Assembly: GCA_030592105.1 (NCBI GenBank) | Contig: JAUVKE010000117.1 | Span: 1-7,469, forward strand | Origin: Desulfobacteraceae bacterium | GTDB lineage: Bacteria; Desulfobacterota; Desulfobacteria; Desulfobacterales; BuS5 | DNA: 7,469 nt | Direction of reading: 5' to 3' | Part shown: piece by piece, positions 1-6,733 of the stretch | Layout: every line of letters begins with the position of its first letter | Numbering within the stretch: the stretch's first letter is position 1 | Notes under the pieces: generated by a model | Databases searched by the model: none | The model's input: only the letters and a program-made list of their open reading frames with translations | What the model was told of the DNA's origin: nothing | Made by a program: the position numbers and the translations under genes

Positions 1-2
1 AT

Positions 3-509
3 GTATTTGTTAAATTATTTGACTTTAAGGCACGTGATTATTACGATTCCAATAATCCTGTTGTTAAAATTCTGCTCCCCAAAATGGATTATAACCATGA
101 TGAACGAATTGAGGTGATAACTCAGGCATATAAAGGACTTTATGATTTGGCATCTCATATGATGTTTGATAAATATATTGATTTTATTGATATTTATGCG
201 GGGATCAGTGAAAATGAACGGGATAAACTGTATCATGAGATAACAGAGCATAAGGAGACAGCTATGTTGGCACAATATATACGGGATAAAGGTATCCAGC
301 AAGGTATCCAGCAGGGTATCCAGCAGGGTGTCCAGCAGGGTATCCAGGAAGGTATTCAGGAAGGCATCCAGAAAGGTGTTCAAAAAAACTTAAAGAATAA
401 CATTCTTAAAATGTATCAAAAAGGAATGACCTCTGATCAAATTTCGGATATTCTCGAAATTGAAAAAGAAAAAGTTCTGGTTTTAATCAAAGAGGGCAAA
501 ATGGCTTGA
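3..509 (+). CDS. Rpn/PD-(D/E)XK nuclease 'putative transposase' family protein, 5'-truncated by the window edge
   Basis: The reading frame is open from base 3 to the TGA at 507-509, giving about 168 residues. An in-frame ATG at 84 is probably internal, because the residues before it (…VKILLPKMDYNHDERIE) read as continuous protein. The segment from 'DYYDSNNPVVKILLPKM' through the charged helical region resembles the part after the nuclease core in Rpn/YhgA-type proteins, which are annotated as recombination-promoting nucleases or putative transposases. Eight Gly-Ile-Gln-Gln-like tetrapeptides follow, then a C-terminal segment (LKMYQKGMTSDQISDILEIEKEKV) that looks like the helix-turn-helix-like tail common in these proteins. 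The catalytic PD-(D/E)XK residues would lie upstream and cannot be checked. The gene converges on lipB with 24 bases between the stop codons. The family assignment comes from overall pattern and the repeat-rich tail. Family members often occur in many copies per genome; whether this copy is intact upstream is unknown. Confidence 0.72.
   Translation, partial: VFVKLFDFKARDYYDSNNPVVKILLPKMDYNHDERIEVITQAYKGLYDLASHMMFDKYIDFIDIYAGISENERDKLYHEITEHKETAMLAQYIRDKGIQQGIQQGIQQGVQQGIQEGIQEGIQKGVQKNLKNNILKMYQKGMTSDQISDILEIEKEKVLVLIKEGKMA
291..386 (+). repeat. In-frame 12-bp tandem repeat, eight units (GIQQ repeat)
   Basis: Eight consecutive 12-base units of the form GGTATCCAGCAG encode GIQQ, GIQQ, GIQQ, GVQQ, GIQE, GIQE, GIQK and GVQK. 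The first four units are nearly identical and the last four drift, mostly in the last codon, as expected of expansion by slippage followed by decay. Gain or loss of units keeps the frame, so copy number can vary without breaking the protein. The Gln/Ile/Gly pattern suggests an extended helical or coiled linker. Confidence 0.93.
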
Positions 510-533
510 ATTGCATTGTTACATTTCAGATAA

Positions 534-1307
534 TCACCCGATTTTAAAATTTGGCATAAGGCCGGAGGGGGGGGTAAGAAGCTCCTCCAATTGGGAAAGT
601 GAGCTGTAAATCGGCTCTATATGAAAAAGCGCTGCAAAATACTTTTGAAGCAATTTTTGAACATCCTCTTCATTTACCCTGTTGCGGGTTTCCTTTTCCA
701 TGGATGTTACAGCAACACCCTCCATGCCGCAGGGGTTGATCCACCTAAATGGTTCCAGGGATAGATTTACATTTATGGAAAATCCGTGAAAGGAGATCCC
801 GCGGCGGATAGCAATTCCCACACTCCCCATCTTCCTGTTTTCGCACCATACGCCCCTGTTTTTCCGGTTCCTTTTTATCTCAATTTTGAATTCTGCTGCG
901 GTCTGAATCATGACCTCTTCCAGATTATGGATATATTGCCGAACATCAAGCCTTTTTTTGTGAAGGGAGAAAACAGGATAGACCACAAGCTGCCCTGGGC
1001 CGTGGTAGGTTATGTCCCCACCCCGCTCTGAGGAAAACAGCTGAACCCCTTTTTCCTTTAAAAAGGATTCCGATACCTTTAGATTTTTTATACCTCCATG
1101 ACGGCCCAGGGTAAATACCGGAGGATGCTGCCCCCACAGCACAAAGTTTTTATGGGCAGAGCCCTTGCTCAGGCTGGAAACAATCCGTTTTTGAAGGAGA
1201 CTCGATTTCGAATATTCCATCAGGGGAAAATTTATAAAATACCATGGGGTAAAATTCTTTTTATTGGTCATGCCCGTTGAATTCCATTTCCTCAACCTGA
1301 TAAACAT
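534..1307 (-). CDS. lipB: Octanoyl-[acyl-carrier-protein]:protein N-octanoyltransferase LipB
   Basis: LipB moves the octanoyl group from acyl carrier protein to the lipoyl-domain lysine of proteins such as GcvH, the first step of lipoate assembly in the cytoplasm. The family signature is clear: 'ERGGDITYHGPGQLVVYP' at residues 94-111, the nucleophilic cysteine in 'INPCGM' (Cys193), and the conserved lysine in 'NRKMGSVGIAI' (Lys159) followed by 'FHGFSINVN'. At 257 residues it is slightly longer than typical LipB. The upstream ATG at 1307 lies inside gcvPB (16-base overlap) and lacks a good ribosome site. A second ATG at codon 13 (first base 1271) would give 245 residues starting just before the conserved 'WYFINFPLMEY' segment, but GAGG lies about 18 bases from it, so the start is unresolved. 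As last gene of the gcv operon it probably lipoylates the GcvH encoded three genes upstream. A run of eight C (coding strand) near the 3' end falls in the poorly conserved tail. Confidence 0.95.
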   Translation of the reverse strand: MFIRLRKWNSTGMTNKKNFTPWYFINFPLMEYSKSSLLQKRIVSSLSKGSAHKNFVLWGQHPPVFTLGRHGGIKNLKVSESFLKEKGVQLFSSERGGDITYHGPGQLVVYPVFSLHKKRLDVRQYIHNLEEVMIQTAAEFKIEIKRNRKNRGVWCENRKMGSVGIAIRRGISFHGFSINVNLSLEPFRWINPCGMEGVAVTSMEKETRNRVNEEDVQKLLQKYFAALFHIEPIYSSLSQLEELLTPPSGLMPNFKIG

Positions 1308-2749
1308 GGTTTTCTGGCAGCGCCAACTTCATCCAGGCGTTTGACCTTGCATTTTTCAGGGGCATCTCTGAGTAAATCAGGGGAAGTGATCGCTTCTTCT
1401 GCAATTTTCTTCATGGCCATTATAAAGCGGTCGATTTCTCCCTTGGATTCGGTTTCTGTGGGTTCCACCATTATGGCGCCTTTGACAACCAGGGGAAAGT
1501 AGGTTGTAGGGGGGTGAAATCCAAAATCGATGAGACGTTTTGCCATATCAAGTGTACTGATTTTATTTACCTGCTGGAACTTGTCGGAAAATACACATTC
1601 GTGCATGCATCTGCGGTCATAGGGAAGATGGAATTTTTGTTTAAGCCTTTCCTTAATATAATTTGCATTTAATACGGCCAGCTGGCTTGCTTTTTGTAAA
1701 TTTTCCCTGCCCAGACTAAGGATATAGCTGACAGCCCGAATCATAATCCCCACATTTCCGAAAAAAGTATGAAGTTTTCCAATGGAATCCGGAAAATCAT
1801 CTCCCAGGGAATATATCCCACCCTCCCGAATCACCCGGGGAACCGGAAGAAAGGGTTCCAGGTGCTTTTGAACAGATACAGGCCCTGCCCCAGGGCCTCC
1901 TCCACCATGGGGAGTTGAGAAAGTCTTGTGAAGGTTCAGGTGAAGCAGATCGATTCCGCAGGCCTTCATGTCCACAATACCCATCACCGCATTCATGTTT
2001 GCACCGTCTCCGTATACCAGCCCCCCTTTATCATGGATGATTTGTGAGATCCCCTGGATATTTTCTTCAAAAAGGCCAAGGGTATTGGGGTTGGTAATCA
2101 TGATCCCTGCGGTATCTTTGTCCATGACAGCAGCCACAGCCTCAGGGGTCAAAATCCCCAGATCACCGGTTTTAACAGGAACAGTGGTGTACCCGCACAA
2201 AGCCGCGCTGGAAGGGTTTGTTCCGTGGGCTGTATCCGGTATAATAATTTTGGATCTGGGGGAGTTCTGCATTTTATGGAAGGCACGGAAGATGAGCATT
2301 CCGCAGAGCTCACCCTGGGCTCCGGCAGCGGGTTGAAGTGTAACAGCATCCATCCCTGTGATATTTTTAAGAAATTTTTCCAAAAGAAAGATTAATTCCA
2401 GAATTCCCTGGGCATTCTCTTCAGGGAGAAGAGGGTGCGCCCCTGAAAAACCTGGGAGAGAGGCCTGACGTTCATTGGTTTTAGGATTATATTTCATGGT
2501 GCAGGAGCCAAGGGGATACATTCCGCTGTCAACACCAAAATTCCACTGGGACAGCCGTGTAAAATGCCGGATTACATCAACCTCACTTAGATCCGGGAGG
2601 CCAGGGTCATCCCGGGTCAGACCTTTTTTTAGTGGAGATCGGGGAACATCCTTTTCCGGCATGGAATATCCAATTCTCCCCTTCTTGCCAACTTCCCAAA
2701 TTAACGGTTCACAAAAAATCAAACCGGTTGTTCCTGCAACCTTGGTCAT
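1292..2749 (-). CDS. gcvPB: Glycine dehydrogenase (aminomethyl-transferring) subunit 2, P protein
   Basis: This is the PLP-binding subunit of the two-part P protein. Together with GcvPA it decarboxylates glycine and passes the aminomethyl group to the lipoyl arm of GcvH. The 485-residue length is normal for bacterial and archaeal GcvPB. Visible hallmarks are 'YPLGSCTMKYNPK' (residues 78-90), 'LQPAAGAQGE' (138-147), 'DTAHGTNPSSAA' (172-183), 'ITNPNTLGLFE' (218-228) and the PLP Schiff-base lysine in 'LHLNLHKTFSTPHGGGGPG' (Lys275). The start is well supported: the ATG overlaps the gcvPA stop as ATGA (2746-2749), with an AGGTGA ribosome site at 2754-2759, four bases away. The overlap suggests translational coupling and equal output of the two subunits. 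lipB overlaps the 3' end. The reading frame shows no frameshift or missing core motif. Confidence 0.97.
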   Translation of the reverse strand: MTKVAGTTGLIFCEPLIWEVGKKGRIGYSMPEKDVPRSPLKKGLTRDDPGLPDLSEVDVIRHFTRLSQWNFGVDSGMYPLGSCTMKYNPKTNERQASLPGFSGAHPLLPEENAQGILELIFLLEKFLKNITGMDAVTLQPAAGAQGELCGMLIFRAFHKMQNSPRSKIIIPDTAHGTNPSSAALCGYTTVPVKTGDLGILTPEAVAAVMDKDTAGIMITNPNTLGLFEENIQGISQIIHDKGGLVYGDGANMNAVMGIVDMKACGIDLLHLNLHKTFSTPHGGGGPGAGPVSVQKHLEPFLPVPRVIREGGIYSLGDDFPDSIGKLHTFFGNVGIMIRAVSYILSLGRENLQKASQLAVLNANYIKERLKQKFHLPYDRRCMHECVFSDKFQQVNKISTLDMAKRLIDFGFHPPTTYFPLVVKGAIMVEPTETESKGEIDRFIMAMKKIAEEAITSPDLLRDAPEKCKVKRLDEVGAARKPCLSG

Positions 2750-4074
2750 TTTGTCACCTTTTCTATAAATTCATCCATCTCCTGCCTGGTTTTGCATTCT
2801 GTTACGCAGAGGAGATAATGTTCCTTTAGTTCCTGGAAAAAATTTGAAAGGGGGATGCCGGCAACGATTTTTTCCTGGATCAGTTTTTTATATTTCTTCT
2901 CAAACCCATTTTCAAACCTTACCACAAATTCATTAAAAGTGGGTGATGAAAAGGGGACAATAACACCTTTTTGCTCCAGTCCCTTTTTCAGATATTCTGC
3001 TTTATCATGATTCAGCAAGGCGAGTTCCTTTATTCCCGTTCCACCCACCGAAGTCATGTAGATCAAAGCCCGAAGAGCACAAAGGCTGCTGTTAGTACAT
3101 ATATTAGAGGTCGCTTTACCCCTTCGGATGTGCTGTTCCCGGGTGGCCAGGGTTAAAACAAATCCGGTTTTACCATCTTTGTCCTCTGTTTTGCCCACAA
3201 GTCGTCCTGGAATGCTTCTAAGATAATCCCGTCGGCATGTCAATATCCCGAGGCCAGGTCCGCCAAAGGAAAGTGGTATGCCGAGACTCTGGCCTTCCCC
3301 GCAGACAATATCCGCCCCCTGGTCTCCAGGGGGTTTTAAAAGACCAAATGCAATCGCCTCGGTGAAACAGGCTATAAAAATAGTTTTTGCGCCATCAATC
3401 TGTTTTGGGACATCTTCCAGGTTTTCGATGCATCCGAAAAAATTGGGTGACTGAATTACCACGGCTCCCAGATCATCAATATCCCCTATTGTGCGGATAT
3501 CGGTGAGACCATTTTTTTGATATGGCAATTCAATGATTTGACAATCTGCTGGAGCAAGGTATGTGGATACAACCTCCCTGTAGAGAGGGTGAACCAGTTT
3601 AGATATCGCAATGGTCTTTCTCTTCTTAATCCTGACGGACATCAGTAATGCCTCGGCAAGGGCAGATGCTCCGTCGTACAGGGAGGCATTGGAAATATCC
3701 ATCCCCAGCAGTTTTGTAATGAGGGTCTGGTATTCATAAATTGCCTGGAGGGTTCCCTGGCTCACCTCCGGCTGATAAGGGGTATAAGCGGTGGAAAATT
3801 CGGATCGGCCTATAAGTGAAGAGATCGTTTCCGGAATATAATGGAAATACCGTCCCGCTCCCAGATAATTTTGACTGCAGGAAGATATCGTTTTTTCGGC
3901 AAGGCGATCCATCTCTTTGTTTAAGCGCCATTCAGTATAGGGGCCGTCAATGGTAAAATCTTTCTCCATCCGGCATTTCCCTGGGATCATGGAAAACAAT
4001 CCTTCCAGACTTTCCTCCTTAACAACGGAGAGCATCTCCTTAATCTCTTCGGGTGTGTGGGGGAAATATCTCAT
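2746..4074 (-). CDS. gcvPA: Glycine dehydrogenase (aminomethyl-transferring) subunit 1, P protein
   Basis: This is the N-terminal half-subunit of the split P protein and partner of GcvPB. The 442-residue length is typical. It opens with the family's usual 'MRYFPHTPEEIKEML' and carries 'LGAGRYFHYIP' (71-81) and 'RSEFSTAYTPYQPEVSQGTLQ' split across residues 90-110, one of the most conserved stretches of GcvPA. Later come 'GEGQSLGIPLSFGGPGLG' and 'TREQHIRRGKATSNICTN', which form the glycine-dehydrogenase-type fold but carry no PLP lysine, as expected for this subunit. Its ATG overlaps the gcvH stop as ATGA (4071-4074), with AAGGG nine bases upstream inside gcvH. Its own TGA is shared with the gcvPB start. 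The gene is complete and in the same operon. Confidence 0.97.
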   Translation of the reverse strand: MRYFPHTPEEIKEMLSVVKEESLEGLFSMIPGKCRMEKDFTIDGPYTEWRLNKEMDRLAEKTISSCSQNYLGAGRYFHYIPETISSLIGRSEFSTAYTPYQPEVSQGTLQAIYEYQTLITKLLGMDISNASLYDGASALAEALLMSVRIKKRKTIAISKLVHPLYREVVSTYLAPADCQIIELPYQKNGLTDIRTIGDIDDLGAVVIQSPNFFGCIENLEDVPKQIDGAKTIFIACFTEAIAFGLLKPPGDQGADIVCGEGQSLGIPLSFGGPGLGILTCRRDYLRSIPGRLVGKTEDKDGKTGFVLTLATREQHIRRGKATSNICTNSSLCALRALIYMTSVGGTGIKELALLNHDKAEYLKKGLEQKGVIVPFSSPTFNEFVVRFENGFEKKYKKLIQEKIVAGIPLSNFFQELKEHYLLCVTECKTRQEMDEFIEKVTK

Positions 4075-4478
4075 AGATCCATACCCTTAAGATGTTTTAT
4101 ATACGCATCTTTTTTAAAAAGTTCTTTTATCTGGGAAGGATCAGAAGGTGAAATCTGAATCATCCACCCTTTTTCGCAGGGGCTGCTGTTCACAAGCTCC
4201 GGTGTTTCCTCAAGATCCTGGTTAACAGCCGTTACTTCGCCGCTTACAGGGATGTACAATTCCGAAACCGCCTTAACTGATTCAACGGTTCCAAATTCAT
4301 CTCCTTTATTAAAATGATCACCCACAGAAGGGAGTTCCACAAAAACAATCTCTCCCAATTGATCCTGGGCATAGTCATTGATACCTATTTTTACAATATC
4401 TCCATCCTGGGCAAGCCATTCATGATTTTTTGAATAAAAATAATCTTCAGGCAGATCCAATTCTAAGATTTCTTTCAT
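4071..4478 (-). CDS. gcvH: Glycine cleavage system H protein
   Basis: GcvH is the lipoylated shuttle protein that carries the aminomethyl intermediate from the P protein to the T protein and is reoxidised by the L protein. The 135-residue length fits the family. The lipoylation site is plain in 'GTVESVKAVSELYIPVSGEV', with Lys69 as the modified residue. The N-terminal 'YFYSKNHEWLAQDGDIVKIGI' region, 'AQDQLGEIVFVELPSVG' and the C-terminal 'PCEKGWMIQI' are also standard. It is the first gene of the operon, with a strong ribosome site, and its stop overlaps the gcvPA start. The T protein gene, often adjacent, is absent here, so the aminomethyltransferase and the dihydrolipoamide dehydrogenase must be encoded elsewhere. 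Confidence 0.97.
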   Translation of the reverse strand: MKEILELDLPEDYFYSKNHEWLAQDGDIVKIGINDYAQDQLGEIVFVELPSVGDHFNKGDEFGTVESVKAVSELYIPVSGEVTAVNQDLEETPELVNSSPCEKGWMIQISPSDPSQIKELFKKDAYIKHLKGMDL

Positions 4479-4484
4479 GTTGTT

Positions 4485-4490
4485 TCTCCT
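4485..4490 (-). promoter_or_regulatory. Shine-Dalgarno site of gcvH
   Basis: The coding strand reads AAAAAGGAGAAACAAC before the ATG. AGGAGA lies six bases from the start codon, the strongest ribosome site in the operon, and it fixes the gcvH start. Confidence 0.85.
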
Positions 4491-4516
4491 TTTTGTTCAG
4501 GCATTACCTAAAAAGA

Positions 4517-4546
4517 TATATATAAAATTTATATTGATCCCATCAA
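4517..4546 (-). promoter_or_regulatory. Candidate promoter of the gcvH-gcvPA-gcvPB-lipB operon
   Basis: On the minus strand a TTGATG -35-like hexamer (4541-4546) is followed after 18 bases by TATATA (4517-4522), about 40 bases before the gcvH ATG. A perfect dyad, TTGAT-GGG-ATCAA (4534-4546), overlaps the -35 element and could be an operator. The leader is too short for a glycine riboswitch and none is visible. This is pattern matching in AT-rich DNA, so support is moderate. Confidence 0.4.
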
Positions 4547-4596
4547 GTAAAAATTTTATAAATTTCAGGCGTAATGGAAAAATGTAGTAATCCCTA

Positions 4597-4742
4597 TTAA
4601 AATTCTATTTTGCGCAATATGTCTTTTCTGAGCAGATTTTTTCTGACCTTGTCGCCTGGGTCATGGGTAGTTTTTCAGCCGATTCAATTCTTTCAGGATA
4701 TTTTTTTACGGCTGCATCCAGGTAATCACCAAGGGTTCTATT
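4597..4742 (-). pseudogene. Remnant of an acyl-CoA synthetase (AMP-binding) gene: N-terminal and C-terminal codons joined by a large internal deletion
   Basis: Read from 4742 on the minus strand, the DNA encodes NRTLGDYLDAAVKKYPERIE, which reads like the first residues of AMP-binding acyl-CoA ligases (typically '…TLGDLLD..A.+YPDR.A'). It then passes directly into 'SAEKLPMTQ', resembling the 'LPMT.TGK' region at the far C-terminus of such enzymes. That frame stops at 4605-4607. Shifting one base after 'LPMTQ' gives 'DKVRKNLLRKDILRKIEF' and a TAA at 4597-4599, matching the usual basic C-terminal tail. The simplest reading is a ligase of about 500 residues that lost its middle and then acquired a frameshift. 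No start codon precedes the N-terminal part; a TAA lies four codons upstream inside the ABC gene, although AAAGGA sits in the right place for a ribosome site. The family resemblance is my reading, not a database match. A chance resemblance is possible, but both ends in correct order argue against it. Confidence 0.5.
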
Positions 4743-5415
4743 GAAAAATTTCCTTTACCCGGCCATCAACGATTTCTATGACTCCATGTTTTATCCCTTT
4801 TGATTCAAAGCCCTTATGACTTGCCATTATCACAGTCAATCCCTGATCCACGCATAAGCGGACAGCCATCTCTTCCACCAGCCGGCAGCTTTTATCATCA
4901 AGGGCGCTTGTCGGTTCATCCAAAAGGATTATTTCAGGGGAAAGCAACAGTCCCCTTATAAAACAGATTCTCTGAAGCTGACCCACCGATAAATTTTTAG
5001 CATTGGCATCAAGATTTACTCCTGTTAAACTAAAATTATTAAGAAACATTAAAAGTTTCTTATCCCCGGGTGGAGCAATGTGCCGATTGTTTTTAAAGGA
5101 AAATGGAAAAATAAGATTATCCCGAATCGGGGCATCAATGGCAAGGGGGGTCTGCTGTATATACAGAATCGATCTCCTTAAGGCAGGGGGATGGTATGAT
5201 GATAAAGGTTTTTCTTTAAAAAAAATTTCACCCCCGCCTGGTTCCTCCAGCCTGGTCATCAATCTGAAGAGGGTCGACTTGCCTGACCCTGAACGCCCTT
5301 TAAGCAAATAAAAAGAACCCCCATTCAATCCCGTGGAGAGGCTTTTAAAAAGGGTTTCACCGCTGGAGTAGGAGAATGTTACATTATCAAATTTAATAAT
5401 ATTTTGTTTCTGCAT
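4738..5415 (-). CDS. ABC transporter ATP-binding protein, FetA/YbbL-like
   Basis: This is a single ABC ATPase domain of 225 residues, cytoplasmic, expected to power a membrane permease. Motifs in order are Walker A 'GRSGSGKST' (40-48), Q-loop 'YIQQTP' (85-90, Gln87 or Gln88), signature 'LSVGQLQR' (142-149), Walker B 'IILLDEPTSALD' (162-173) and the H-loop 'MASHKG' (His200). The short length, the 'QQTPLAIDAPIRDNLIFPF' segment after the Q-loop and the LSVGQ variant resemble FetA/YbbL ATPases, which pair with the FetB/UPF0014 permease in metal (iron) export. No permease gene lies on either side: upstream are an element remnant and acd, downstream the synthetase remnant and gcvH. Either the partner is elsewhere or this is a leftover. 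All catalytic motifs are intact, so it is not obviously a pseudogene. No Shine-Dalgarno sequence is visible before the ATG (coding strand …TTTTCCCATG), so expression may be weak. The substrate is unknown. Confidence 0.85.
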   Translation of the reverse strand: MQKQNIIKFDNVTFSYSSGETLFKSLSTGLNGGSFYLLKGRSGSGKSTLFRLMTRLEEPGGGEIFFKEKPLSSYHPPALRRSILYIQQTPLAIDAPIRDNLIFPFSFKNNRHIAPPGDKKLLMFLNNFSLTGVNLDANAKNLSVGQLQRICFIRGLLLSPEIILLDEPTSALDDKSCRLVEEMAVRLCVDQGLTVIMASHKGFESKGIKHGVIEIVDGRVKEIFQ

Positions 5416-5488
5416 GGGAAAATATCAGATCAGCAAACAAGTTATTTTAATTTTTTCTGCGCTTAAAAAAGATTGAAAAAATTTAGTT

Positions 5489-5516
5489 CGGGAATTAAAC
5501 TTCCCGTATTTTTTTT
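5489..5516. terminator. Hairpin with flanking T-tracts, possible terminator after the acyl-CoA dehydrogenase gene
   Basis: CGGGAA-ttaaac-TTCCCG (5489-5506) forms a 6-bp stem with a 6-base loop. On the plus strand it is followed at once by TATTTTTTTT; on the minus strand a T6 run comes eight bases after the stem. Its position between acd and the ABC gene suits a terminator for acd on the minus strand, but the better T-tract is on the plus strand, where no gene reads into it. Most of the hairpin lies inside the mobile-element remnant, so its presence may be incidental. Confidence 0.4.
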
Positions 5517-5544
5517 CTTGCAACTTTTCAACTGAACTCTACTG
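5493..5544 (-). repeat. Solo, diverged end of the MITE-like element found at 6755-6995
   Basis: On the minus strand this stretch reads CAGTAGAGTTCAGTTGAAAA, then GTTGCAAG, A8, and TACGGGAAGTTTAATT. The left end of the larger element (6756-6803, plus strand) reads CAGTAGTGTCCGGTTAGAAA, then ATTGCAAG, A4, and TACGGGAAGTTTAATT. The 16-base inner block is identical, TTGCAAG is conserved, the A-run differs by four bases, and the outer tip has several substitutions. Similarity stops after TTTAATT, so only one terminus is present. Its outer tip lies two bases from the acd stop codon. Confidence 0.7.
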
Positions 5545-5545
5545 T

Positions 5546-6724
5546 TTAAATACTGTAATATTGACTCGGCACATGAATTCGCTGACGATTCGCCTTTTTA
5601 AGCCCAAGAAAATCGTCTCCTATGAGAAGACGCATAATATTTGCGGCACCTTCGCCGGTTTGATAAAGCTTGGAATCTCTGTAATACCGCTCAATGGGAA
5701 TTTCCAGGGAATAGCCCATTCCTCCATGAATCTCCATGGCCATTCCAGCCACTTTAACCACGGTTTCACCGGCAATATATTTCCCCATGGCAATCTCCCT
5801 GGTAAAGGGCTTTCCCTGATCATTAAGCCATGCCCCCCTTCTCACCAGCAGTCTGGCCGATTCTGTTAAAGATGCCATCTCAGCTATGGTTGCTTTGATT
5901 AATTGAAAACTGCTTATTGGTTTTCCAAACTGAACCCTTTTATTTGCATACTCTATTGAAGCATCAAGGCACGCCTGGGACAATCCCACAGCTCCGCTTG
6001 CCACGCTGATACGCCCCCTGTCCAGGGCGGTCATTGCTACTACAAACCCTTTTCCCCATTGACCCAGAAGATTCTCTTTGGGAGCCTTTACATCCTTGAG
6101 ATTAACTTCTGCTATGGGTGATGACTTATCCCCCAGTTTTGCCGTCTCCCTGGTGGTCCATCCAGGTTGATCAGTATCCACCACCACGGCGCATAAACCT
6201 TTATGTTTAAGATCCCTGTTAAATGTTCCATAAACTATGGCGGTATCTGCCACTGTTCCGTTTGAAATCCATGTTTTATTCCCGTTAATCAGATAATGAT
6301 CTCCGCAATCTTCAATAATAGTCTCAATCGCGGCGATATCAGAGCCTGCATTCGGTTCTGAAAAGCATGTGCATCCGATTCTTTTTGCAAGGACAAGATC
6401 CTTGATATACTTTTTTCTTACCTCTTTGGTTCCCCATTCCATCATTGTATAAGGGACAGTCATCCCCTGCAGATTAAACAGGGAACGGAGTCCTGAGTCG
6501 ATTCTGGCGATCTCCTCACAGACCACCGAATGAGCCAGAAATCCCAATTCAGACCCACCATATTTTAAAGGGAAAGCGCATCCAAATAAACCGAGCTCCC
6601 CCATTTTTTCTGCAAGATCCCTTTTAAAAGTCTCTTCAGCTATCTTTGGCTCTATCTCCTTTAACGCAAACCTTCGAGCCTCTTTTTGAAGCGCTGTCTG
6701 TTCCTTTGTTAAGTCAAAATCCAT
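5546..6724 (-). CDS. Acyl-CoA dehydrogenase
   Basis: This FAD-dependent enzyme introduces a 2,3-double bond into an acyl-CoA and passes the electrons to ETF. The 392-residue protein has the standard three-domain layout: N-terminal helices ('MDFDLTKEQTALQKEARRFA'), a central beta domain with 'CFSEPNAGSD' (120-129) and 'NKTWISNGTVAD' (149-160), and a C-terminal helical domain with 'LDRGRISVASGAVG' (234-247), 'RVQFGKPISSFQ' (263-274) and 'EIHGGMGYS' (331-339). The catalytic base is most likely Glu358 in 'YQTGEGAANIMR', where most family members have 'YEGT'. The 'GEGAANIMRLLIGDD…KKANR' ending is of a kind I associate with glutaryl-CoA dehydrogenase-like and related Desulfobacterota enzymes, but the substrate cannot be read from the sequence. 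AAGGAG at 6734-6739, nine bases upstream of the ATG, supports the start. The last 12 residues, after 'KKANR', look like a non-conserved extension ending right beside a mobile-element remnant. A MITE sits in its 5' leader. Confidence 0.93.
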   Translation of the reverse strand: MDFDLTKEQTALQKEARRFALKEIEPKIAEETFKRDLAEKMGELGLFGCAFPLKYGGSELGFLAHSVVCEEIARIDSGLRSLFNLQGMTVPYTMMEWGTKEVRKKYIKDLVLAKRIGCTCFSEPNAGSDIAAIETIIEDCGDHYLINGNKTWISNGTVADTAIVYGTFNRDLKHKGLCAVVVDTDQPGWTTRETAKLGDKSSPIAEVNLKDVKAPKENLLGQWGKGFVVAMTALDRGRISVASGAVGLSQACLDASIEYANKRVQFGKPISSFQLIKATIAEMASLTESARLLVRRGAWLNDQGKPFTREIAMGKYIAGETVVKVAGMAMEIHGGMGYSLEIPIERYYRDSKLYQTGEGAANIMRLLIGDDFLGLKKANRQRIHVPSQYYSI

Positions 6725-6733
6725 TTATATTTT

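Noticed and set aside
946..1137. Open frames within lipB, gcvPB and gcvPA on both strands
   Set aside because: They lie wholly inside well-supported genes in other frames, lack ribosome sites and resemble no protein family.
4479..4604. Possible glycine riboswitch upstream of gcvH
   Set aside because: The leader after the candidate promoter is only about 30 bases and shows none of the paired helices of a glycine aptamer.
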